NCBI GenBank assembly: GCA_024291935.2
Contig: CM044315.1
Coordinates: 76,490,385-76,554,384 of the forward strand
Direction: 5' to 3'
Length of the DNA: 64,000 nt
Source: Okapia johnstoni
Lineage: Eukaryota > Chordata > Mammalia > Artiodactyla > Giraffidae
Below are positions 55,179-64,000 of the stretch, one piece after another; position 1 is the first letter of the stretch, and each line of letters starts with the position of its first letter. The position numbers were made by a program, and so were the translations under genes. The notes beneath the pieces were generated by a model. It had not been told where the DNA came from. It made no database searches and saw nothing but the letters and a program-made list of their open reading frames with translations.

Positions 55179-57114
55179 GGCCCTGTATGGTACAGCCACT
55201 TGACCAAGTCTGAAAACCTCTGATAGTAGAATCGCTTGTTACAGACAAGGAAACAGACCCAGAGAGAGTCAGGGCCAGGACCCAGGTAACAAGACTGCTA
55301 GTCCCAAGCCTCAGGGCAGGAAGTTCTACCCTTCAGTGAAGACATCACTTACAGTCCTCACAAGAAGCCTAGGAGGTAGGCCTTGTTAACATCCTCACTG
55401 TTCAAACAAGGAAACAAACTGAGAAAGTCTAAATAACAGGCAAGGAGAGGCACTTTGAAGTGGCTGAGTATAGATTCATACTCAAGTCTGTTTGAGCTAG
55501 AGCCATCTTGTCTGGAACCCAGGTGCACAGCTTTGAGAAAAAGCACGCAGAGGAGCCAATGACCAGGACTGTTGTTGCTGTAATTAGTCAAAGTAAGAAA
55601 GTTGGCCCTCCCAGGGAAGATGCATTCTAATACGCCTTACTCATCCGAGAAGAAAAGCAGCTAAAACCCAAACAATACACTGACGGTGCTGTAGCAATGA
55701 GAGCCCCAATGTGCTACAGAAACCAGGCGGAAGCCAAAGCTAAGTTCATCAGAGGTTTGCAATGGGGAATCAGGAAGGTGACTCAGGAAAGGAAATTGCT
55801 AAACATGGCCTTGAAAGATGAGTGGAAATTCACCAAAAGAAAAGGGGTGAGGAGCTTGGACGTGCCAAACTATATGGGTATCAAGGGTCAGTTTTCTGCA
55901 TCTGGGTGGAAATTGATGGGTGGGGAGAAGTAACAGATGCAGCTGAGGAGGAATCAGCTGACTGTAAGCTGAAGGGCCTTGGACACAAGGCAAAATGGTC
56001 CTGACTTTATATTTAAGGTGCCAGTATATATAAGCTTTCAAGCGGAGAATCAATCCCTTGTCAGTTGAAAAAGACTGGGGAAAAAGAGTGAACACATCCC
56101 AGGGACAGGGCTCATATGTTAACAGTGATAACGACAGCTCACATGTGAGTATCACTCAAATAAATCTCAGAATAAAGCTTTCACTTGAACTCATTTATTC
56201 TTCACATCAGTCCTGTGGGGTAGGTATCCTTCTCCCACTTTTATAGAAGGGAGAAAAGGGCCCAGGGTCATGCAGATCCATCCCCTTAGTCCAGGCTGTT
56301 CATCAAGGAGTTCCCCCCTGCATAGTCTGGGGCGAGTGTGCAGATGAGCCTGGATTTCTGCCCGTGGACTAGCTGTTCTCTGCATCTCATCTAACTTTGA
56401 GGTTGTAAAATTCTGCGACTTGGTGGCAGGCTGGCTGCTTTGTGGGGCTTCTGGTCTGAACAGTGGGTGGTCAGGAATGTTTCAGGACTTCCTGGGCCGC
56501 ATGTTCCAGGCTGGAGTGCCTGGATTAATGATCCATCTGCAGGCAAAGTCAGCCGAGGCCCTGACGCCCAGTGCAGGGCATCGATTAGACTTTACTCTCT
56601 GAGCTTGCTTTCATCTGAGGCTCTCCGGGTGGGCTGGGGCCTAATAATTAACATTCCCTGAGCCCCACAACATGAGTGAGCTGAAGAAGGAGAGAAAGAA
56701 TCTTTTAGCAGGTCCCCTTCAGTGGTAAGAGTTGCCCCCCCCCCCCTCGGAGCCGAGAAAACCTGGGCATGGCTGCCAGGCAGACGACCACATCGCCTCA
56801 GTTCAGCCTGGAGTTGCACAGTGAGTGGTTTTGGTCTCATCTTTGAGATTCACAACATTTTTATGGGGAAGTAACACTGGGATTATTATCCTCACTATAC
56901 TCATTGGGAAACTGAGGCCCAGAGAAGGGCAAGGAATCACCCAAGGGCAGCGGAAACAGGATTAGAGCTCAGGTCTCTGGCTTCCCTGCCTGGCAGCCTT
57001 CCAATGTGGGAGGCTGTCTCCTGCAGGGATGTCTGGATGCCCTGGCACCTCAAGGTGAGAGAAGATAGGAGTGTGCTTTGATTTTCTATTTCACAAGAGA
57101 AATCATTACAGTGT
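55179..57114. other. MIR/L2 traces, no gene
   Basis: MIR-type pieces at about 55190-55300, 55320-55470 ('gttcaaacaaggaaacaaac'), 56110-56290 ('ctgtggggtaggtatccttc') and 56870-57000 ('gggaaactgaggcccagaga'). A C12 run lies at 56735-56746. A GC-richer TAAT-containing piece at 56570-56670 is repeat-free. The short frames are not supported as genes. Confidence 0.5.
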
Positions 57115-57830
57115 CATGTTACTCATTCATGAGTTGGTTCACCAAATACCTACTGAATCCCTAGTCTGGTCCAGCCTCTGTGCCAGGTGCTAAAGACAAT
57201 GGAAAATAGCCCTTGACACTGAAGAGCTTATAGCTGGGAAAAGGAGGGAAATGGAGAGTGTGGTAGGGGAGGGGTAGGTACACAAGTACTAAGTTCATGA
57301 GGCGCCACAGTGCTTCACTAGTAAATCTAGTTGATAGTACAGAGTGCTTGGAGTACAAGTTCCCATAAAAGGCAATAATAAGTTCTCCCAGAGGAATGAA
57401 CACAGGTAGTGATGGGGATGTGATCAGAAAAGGTTTCAGAGGAAAGATAACCTGAGAGTGGAACCTTAAAGGAGGGCTTGGTGTTCATCAGGCAAAATGG
57501 GAGATAGAGGGAGGATATACACGTAGGATCATCCCCAAGGGGAAGAAAAGAGTTGATCCAGGCAATGAGAGAGAGGCATGAAGTTGTTCAGTTAACTGAG
57601 AACAATGGTGTTGGTTGAAGAAGAGGGTTTGAGTAAGAGATGTTGGGAAATGAAGCTGAACAAATAAGCAAGGATCAGATCAAAAGCTCCTCCTAAGCCA
57701 AGGGTAAGGGAACTGAAATTTATCCTGAAGGATTCAAGGAAGGAGGCAACATGGTCAGAACTGCATTTCAGGAGGCTCCCTCCTGCTGTAGGGTTAAAGG
57801 CATAATGAAGGAGCGAGAGATTGAAGTAGA
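57115..57830 (+). mobile_element. L2 LINE 3' region
   Basis: Follows L2 order: 'accaaatacctactgaatcc', 'tgtgccaggtgctaaagaca', 'gatcagaaaaggtttcagag', then 'caacatggtcagaactgcat'. Diverged but long and collinear. Confidence 0.68.
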
Positions 57831-58166
57831 CACCCCTGGAAGGCAAAAGTGATGGTTTGCGGCCACAAAGGACGCCCAAAACTCTTGTCTGGTCTGGAGA
57901 GCCCTCTGTCCTGAGAATTTTCTTACATAAAAAGTGCTCCCCATGGTTGTCAACTTATGCCAAAGCCCATGGATCTGGCCCCATTCCACACTCCCTGGTC
58001 TGCGAGGAAACCACAGCATCCTTTTCTCTCTTTCTATAGGACTCCTCGTACCTAGCCTTCCCACTTCTGCAAGGACACATTTTGCCACATGGGGCTCCCC
58101 ACTGCCAATCACTGCCACCAACACATGGCAGCAAAACACACACCTTCATAACCCCCTGCTTCAGAC

Positions 58167-58376
58167 CACTGTTGTTATTTAGTTGCTCAGTCATGTCTGA
58201 CCCTTTGCAACCCCGGGGACTGTAGTCTACCAGGTTCCTCTGTCCATGGGATTCCCCAGGCAAGAATACTGGAGTGGGTTGCCATGTCCTTCTCCAGGGG
58301 ATCTTCCCAATCCAGGGACCAAACCCACATCTCCTGTTTGGCAGGCGGATTCTTTACCACTGAGTCACCTGGGAAG
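58167..58376 (-). mobile_element. Bov-tA SINE with target-site duplication
   Basis: Minus-strand full copy, flanked by ccctgcttcagac (58154-58166) and ccctgcttcaaac (58377-58389), one mismatch. Confidence 0.94.
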
Positions 58377-58706
58377 CCCTGCTTCAAACTGTAGAAGACT
58401 CCATGTTATCCGGTGGTACCCATTAATTCCACATCAGGTATGGGTTACCTGAGCATACTATGTGCCAGGCACTGCTGGGCTCTGACAATGTGGCCTCTGT
58501 TCTCACCTCCATGGGCCCCTACGGTTAAAATCTAAACTCCTTAATCAGCATTTCAGGACCTTCTTGGACTGACACCAGCCCACCTCCACAGACTCACATA
58601 CTCTCTCCCTCCAACACTCAGCACGTGTCACATTGAGTCGTTTGATGTCCCTTAAATATCCTCTATTATGTTTTCTAAATAGAAATAGCTTTTCATTAGA
58701 ATGTTA

Positions 58707-58708
<2 letters not shown>

Positions 58709-58758
<50 letters not shown>
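58709..58758 (+). repeat. (AC)25 microsatellite
   Basis: 50 bp of uninterrupted AC, the longest perfect dinucleotide tract in the window. Confidence 0.97.
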
Positions 58759-58759
<1 letters not shown>

Positions 58760-58856
58760 TTCTAATACCAATAGTGGAAAGTTGAAAGTAAAAATGTGTC
58801 CTCTATCCTCTCCTACCCACTACCCTCCAAATCCCATTCCCTATAGATAGAAACTG

Positions 58857-58881
58857 TTCAGTTCAGTTCAGTTCAGTCGCG
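58857..58881 (-). mobile_element. BovB terminal motif remnant
   Basis: (GTTCA)n run 'gttcagttcagttcagtcgc' equals the extreme 3' end of BovB on the minus strand, with nothing of the element body left. Confidence 0.7.
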
Positions 58882-61111
58882 TTAATATTGAGTAAATATC
58901 CTTCCAGATTCTTTTAAAAACGTTTGTGTCCTAGGACATCACCTTTTGGAAACTCTTTCCTGTCCTTCAAGACTCGTTGCAATGTCTATTCCTTTTCTGC
59001 TGAGAAGTTCCCTATGACCCCAAGGGTGGAATTAGGCACCCATGTGTTGTTTTTGCTTGCAACAAACATAGCCTTTATTGCCCATTATTGAAATCATCAT
59101 ATGGTATGCCTCCAATAGGTTGAGTGTGGGACTGTAGTCTGTGATTACAAGGACAGGGCTGTGACAGCCTTCATCTCCACTGTATTCATGGTGCCCTGCA
59201 CATAGTAGGTACTCAGTGAGTGTCTACTATAGAGTACATGGTGGGTGAATGGATGGATGGAAGAGCGGGTGGACGGATGGCAGATGGAAACTCCTACAGC
59301 ATGCTTCATAAGATACACAGAGGGGGATAAGATTGGCACCAAGGAGTGGAAAGGACCCCAGCTGGGGGTTAAGGCCTGGATTATCGTGCTGGCCCTGCCT
59401 TCTCCCTGTTATGTAGCTTTATAGAAGTTCCTCACCTTAAGCTTCAGGTTTCCCACCTGAAACTACATGGGGAGGGGCGGGTATTTCCCCGGAAACCTCC
59501 CAGTGGATGCTCCAGAACGCTCAGCTGGCCCTGGCCCAGCACCGCTATTTCACACCTCTGTAATTACCCACCTGCACGCCTTTTATTACAGAGATTGAGA
59601 TGGGGGCGGGGATCATTAAATAAAGGGAAAAAGGAAATTGCTGGCTTGCCGAAATGACATTACTGGCATTAACTAGATTAACTTCTGAAATGAAAAGCCC
59701 ACAAAAGCAAAACCAAAACAGAGAAGGAGCCACGGCTTCCGCTGGGGGCTTCATGGTTCCCTGCTTCTGCCTGCCTGACCCCCAACCCAGGGCTCCCAAC
59801 CATCCTCCCTGGAGAGGCTGGAGAGGCGGCAGGAGCCCCTTTCCTGTCTTCACACAGGACTTCACCTCACGGGTCTCAGGAAAATAGTACTAGGCACTGA
59901 GCCCCAGACCAGGACAGGGGAACTCTTCCAGAAGGTTCTAGTCCATAGGGGAGATAGGCAGGCATGTCAACACCATGCAGAGTGGTGAGAGATGAGTCAA
60001 GAAACCAAAGAACTGATGGACCCAGAGTCCAGGGATCAGAGAAGCAACACCCCAGCTGAGTGATGAGCAGGTCTCCAGCCAGAGCTTCTTGGAAAGGCAA
60101 ACCAAGAAGAGGTTAAGAGGAAGACACAGAGATGTGAGAAGGAGCCAAGGGCAGTCCTGCATGGCTGGAACATAGAGGGAAGGGATGACACTGTTGTATT
60201 TAGTGGTCCCATCAGGTAAGTTTCTCAGGATGACATGATGACTTGTGACTCAGGGAACAAGCCTACAGTAGCCTGGGCTGGGGGCTGAAATACAGAATCT
60301 CTGCACCAAGTCAAGGATGCTGGATGCAAGAGCACCTGTTAGGCAGCAGCGGGAAGAAGCTGCTGCTGACCTCAGAGCTGGTGTCAGCTGATGCTCAGAC
60401 ACAAAACCGAGGCAAGGGGCAGTAATGGACTCAGACCAAGGTGCTGTCTCAGCTCACCATGTTTACAACCATCAGAAGAAGTGGACGGATACTGAGGGAA
60501 ATGGATCCAGTTCTGCTCTCTGGTTCTGGTTCCAACAAGGGCAGGACAGGATGGAGTCTTGATGCCTAGCTAACTGTCCACTCTCACAGAGAAAGAACCA
60601 GTCCTTGTAAACATCCCAGAGCACACGAGGAAAACCCTCCTCCCCAAATAAACCTGAATTCTTCTACTGCAGAGGGTCAGCCAAGGTGAGCCAGAGAAGG
60701 GAGGAAACAGGAGAAGAAACACGATGCAGTTCGTGCTTCCTCTCGATAAGACACTACATGGACTTTCTCTTTCCTCTTGAAAAGAGTCTAGATGGGAGTA
60801 TTCTTTTCTCCACTTGAGAGGCCATGAAACTGAAGCTGAGCGAGGTTTACCCAATTCTCATAGCCAGTGACAATCAGAGCTAGACTCAGCCCTGAGGTCT
60901 TTGCAGTTACAAATCTGGGAGTTCTCTCCCCACACATCTTTGCTTCCAGACCCTGCCCTTGGCCATAAAAAGCTTACAATCTGCTAGTGCCGTGGATCCA
61001 GTGATGTCACACTAGCTCGCTAAACTTGGACTAAAACTCAGAAATCCTGTAATTCCTCTGAGCCTCTAGACACCAGGACTGTCAAATCAAATCAACTGTC
61101 CAATGAGTATT
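58882..61111. other. No gene; one (GGAT)n tract
   Basis: An L2-like end at about 59170-59240 and an imperfect (GGAT)n at 59245-59287. A repeat-free piece at 59555-59720 with 'ctgtaattacccacc' and 'attaactagattaa' looks like candidate conserved non-coding sequence, unproven. A MIR-like trace lies at about 60800-60900. No exon supported. Confidence 0.4.
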
Positions 61112-61224
61112 TTATTTTTCTCTTTTTTGGACATGTCACGCAGCATGTGGTTCCCCAACCATGGATCAAACTCATGCCCCCTGCCGTTGAAAAACTGTCT
61201 TAACCACTGAACCACCAGAACTTT
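61112..61224 (-). mobile_element. CHR-type SINE, partial
   Basis: Minus strand: T-rich tail, 'atgtggttccccaaccatgg', head complement 'taaccactgaaccaccaga'. Confidence 0.78.
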
Positions 61225-61621
61225 AAACATGGCTTCTATTCCTAGCTCCCTTGACCAGGGACATTCGTGATGTCCTCATTCTGAGAAGTGACATCTAATG
61301 ATAGAAGTCTCAGCACAGGACAGAAGAGATTCTTTTAGATAGAGGGAGGCTGTCGCAGCACCCCTCAGCTTCATCCAACTGCACCCAAACCCACACCTGG
61401 GCCTGCAGGCCACTGGCACCCTCGTGGGTCAGTCCTGGTCAGGATCACCAGATGCCAGGCTAGGTCACTGGGTATTAATCATTGCCAAGGGGGAAGTTAA
61501 ACTGAAAACCGGTTCATTAACGATTAAGCTTCCTCTCTGTAGCCCTCAGGGAAGGGGAGCTCAGGTGGAGGGCAGGGTCTTGTGTCAGGAGATCTCCTGT
61601 GGAAGTCTTCCCAGAGAGTCT

Positions 61622-61790
61622 GTGGTGAGCAGCAGGGGTCCTGGGTTCGAGTCCTGGCTCTGCTCTCAACCTGCCAGGGGACCTTAGACGGGACACTTCC
61701 CCTTTCTGAGCTTCCAAGTCCTCCTCCGACACATGGAGAAAATTCCATTGGGTTCCTTGTGACACATTAGCATACGTTGTCCTAAGAATA
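61622..61790 (+). mobile_element. MIR SINE
   Basis: 'tcctgggttcgagtcctggc' (MIR box-B/core), 'gaccttagacgggacacttc', 'cctccgacacatggagaaaa'. Confidence 0.78.
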
Positions 61791-61888
61791 GTGTATATGT
61801 ATTTGCTCTTCTCCATCTATAATAGTTCTATACCCTCAGGGTTCCCAGTGCATGTACACTTAACTGTTCACATCTTCACGGCCATGGG

Positions 61889-62091
61889 AGCTCAGTTCAG
61901 TTCAGCCACTCAGTCGTGTCTGACTCTTTGCGACCCCATGGGCTGCAGCACGCCAGGCTTCCCTGTCCATCACCAACTCCTGAAGCTTACTCAAGCTCAT
62001 GTCCATCGAGTCGGTGATACCATCCAACTATCTCATCCTCTGTCATCCCCTTACCCTCCCACCTTCAATCTTTTCCAGCATCAGGGTCTTT
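61889..62091 (-). mobile_element. BovB 3' tail with long target-site duplication
   Basis: Minus strand from the terminal 'gctcagttcagttcagccac' to 'agcatcagggtctt'. Flanks 61862-61886 and 62092-62115 (both start aactgtt and end ggccatg) look like a 24-25 bp duplication with several mismatches. Confidence 0.9.
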
Positions 62092-62115
62092 AACTGTTTG
62101 CATCTGAAGGCCATG

Positions 62116-63509
62116 AAAAGTTGGCTTCAAATGACAACTCCACCATGAGACCTGGGGTGCAGGGACTCACAATCTCCTCTTTGCTCCCACACCAGCCAGG
62201 CAGATCTCTGACCCCAGAACGTGCCCTCTTTGCTCTCTGGGCACTGACCAAGTTATATCTGAAGGGAGTTCTTTGGAGCCCAGTGATGCACAAGAACCAA
62301 AATTCCCCATTTGGCCAATTCCAGGTATCTCCTTTTGGATCATCCCATCCCATCCCATTGGGACCTACTAAAACCAAAGCTTTGCACAGGACCTTCAAAA
62401 ATGTTGACACAAAGCAATGACACAATATACAATCAAGCAGAATCCTAAACCCTATGTATTCTACACAAGGCGCCAGGATCGTGCCAGGGCTCCAGTGGCA
62501 GTCCCAAATGGAAGTGACACCATATGTACTCTGGTTTGCAACCAGAAATGTCCATTAAGGTGAGACATCTGATGACAACAGTGGTGAACAATGACAGATT
62601 TTTAAACATTAGGATAATATGAGAGAGGCAGTTGGGATTTGCAACTAATTTCTTTCCTGTTTTTCCAGTTGCTCTTAACCAAGCTTTCCAAGAAGTGAGT
62701 CTAATCACTCTTCTGTCTGTAGATGGCAGCACCGGCCCCTTTCACACCCCAAGGGGGACCATGATTTTCACTTGAGAACATGTGCTCCCAAGAACGGGGT
62801 AGAATAAGGATAAAATAAGAGGAACCAGCTTCACAGCAATTAGCCTCACCCACTCAAGGTGTGGGCATATCTGACAGAGTCACAAAATTCCCGAAGCCTC
62901 CTTCAGGATTCTAGCAAGACACCCCAGGTCACCAATAACTGTCTAAATAACCACTGCAAGGGCTCCATGAAACTCAAGGGTTTTCCCCGGAAGTGTGTCA
63001 GGGTCCACAGAACCCAGCTGGAGCACCCTTGAGCAGGAGAGCAACAGACAGACAGCAAGCTGCCCCTCAGTCTGTTCCGAGTCGGCCTGGAGTGTCTCGC
63101 CCCCAGGCATTGTCCCAAACTCTTGTTTGCTGAGTGCTCTCTCTGTGCCTGGCAGGTTGCTGAGTGCGTTGCTGGCACTATGCCATCTACCCCTCAAGAT
63201 GGGCACTCCGGCCATCTATTTTACAAAGAGGAGACAGTGGATCCAAGAGGGTAACCATCACTTGCACAAATGCGGAAACCGAGTGAGTGGAGAACTTCTA
63301 TTCAATATCATGTGTTAGGTCACCAACCGAGCAGGACAGGAACCTATGCACACCCTGGAGTGAAAGCTTACCAAAGCAGCCTAGCAGTACAGGAGACCAG
63401 AGCCATTGACATGAGGAGGGAGGAAGAGAAACAGGGCTGTGGTCTCAGGACACATCTGACACCTCCTCTGAATATTGTCGCCCCCAGCTAAGAAAGTCCT
63501 GGGAAGGGA
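62116..63509. other. No recognised gene
   Basis: A short (ATCCC)n at about 62342-62357 and a weak MIR/L2 trace at 63200-63290. Frames up to 111 codons without motifs. Confidence 0.35.
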
Positions 63510-63690
63510 GTCAGGAACACCCCTCAGATCCAGTACCAGTTCTGCCCTGAATGAGCTGTGTGGCCTCAGGCATGTCCCTTCACCTTTCTAAGCATCCAAA
63601 ACCTTCCCCAAGCAGGTGGTGAATATCTAATGAGATAATGGCAAGAAGAAAAAAAAAAAGCTTTTAAAAGTATAAAAGCTCTCTTGGAGG
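63510..63690 (+). mobile_element. MIR SINE
   Basis: 'agtaccagttctgccctgaa', 'tgagctgtgtggcctcaggc', 'ctaatgagataatggcaaga' in MIR order, with an A10-11 run near 63650. Confidence 0.72.
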
Positions 63691-63732
63691 TATTATTATT
63701 AATTATTATTATTATTATCATCATCATCATCT
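63691..63732 (+). repeat. (TTA)n(TCA)n compound microsatellite
   Basis: TTA repeats with one AAT break followed by five TCA units. Confidence 0.93.
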
Positions 63733-64000
63733 TTCTCAGTTATTAATGACCTGTTACCTGCAAGAGATCTGTCATCCAGGAATTTCTCTAAGCCCTTCTT
63801 GAATCTGTTTATATTTCTAGTCAGCAGCACCTTCCTTGCTTTTGATCCTCAGCCCCCAACCCAGGGAGCCACAGGCAAAGTCCTCTGCCTAGAGGCCCGG
63901 GTTTGAACGGCTTTTCTCAGTCTCTTGTGGATTCTGTCACCACCAACTGAATTTAGTGCAATACAGACTCACTTCCTCCCCCAAACCCCATTGGTAAGCC
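63733..64000. other. No recognised feature to window end
   Basis: Unassigned sequence. Confidence 0.35.

Overview
The window is ruminant, almost certainly bovid, nuclear DNA. The diagnostic content is pecoran repeats: BovB (RTE-class LINE) fragments, Bov-tA and Bov-A2 SINEs (BovB-tail modules with or without a tRNA-Glu-like head) and CHR-type tRNA-Glu SINEs. These sit beside general mammalian repeats (L1, L2, MIR, MLT1 and MLT2 LTRs, Tigger and hAT elements). I find no functional protein-coding exon, rRNA, tRNA gene or CRISPR array. Nearly every open reading frame is a chance frame, often a SINE or LINE read in an arbitrary frame. The window therefore looks intergenic or intronic.

Layout. 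1-2.4 kb: an ERVL-class pol remnant, a Bov-tA, a CHR SINE, then a BovB copy whose upstream part is inverted (twin-priming structure), followed by a second BovB tail. 2.4-9.4 kb: AT-rich sequence with a solo MLT2-like LTR, L1 3' ends, another BovB tail and an (AC)24 tract. 9.5-11.3 kb: a broken retrocopy of AKIRIN1 split by a CHR SINE plus an L1 3' end, with a Bov-tA in its presumed 3' UTR; this is the only gene-derived sequence I recognise. 14.07-14.72 kb: an 80-bp inverted repeat with about 96 percent identical arms. 15-22 kb: SINEs, a MIR-rich stretch and an MLT1. 22.7-24.3 kb: an old L2 interrupted by Bov-A2 and by an MLT1 that is itself interrupted by Bov-tA. 26.7-27.2 kb: an MLT1 in a MIR/L2 element with a clean 5-bp target duplication. 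28.4-32.6 kb: a long internally deleted L1 with a nested BovB tail. 33.5 and 37.6-38.7 kb: two Tigger-type DNA transposons; a MER20 lies at 36.0 kb. 38.7-42.6 kb: a locally duplicated unit, one copy split by Bov-A2 beside it and the other by the largest BovB of the window (RT domain with the YADD motif). 43-64 kb: Bov-tA, CHR, MIR and L2 copies, several microsatellites including a (GCT)12 grown from a Bov-A2 tail, an L1-BovB pair flanked by a 23-24 bp target duplication, and a BovB tail with an unusually long target duplication.

Nothing here forms an operon or pathway. The story is one of layered retrotransposition that can be ordered from nesting and target-site duplications. I saw no novel molecular system. 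The most informative items are the AKIRIN1 retrocopy, the 5'-inverted BovB, the 80-bp inverted repeat and the local duplication at 39-42.6 kb. Repeat family names come from recognising consensus wording by eye, so subfamily names and exact ends are approximate.
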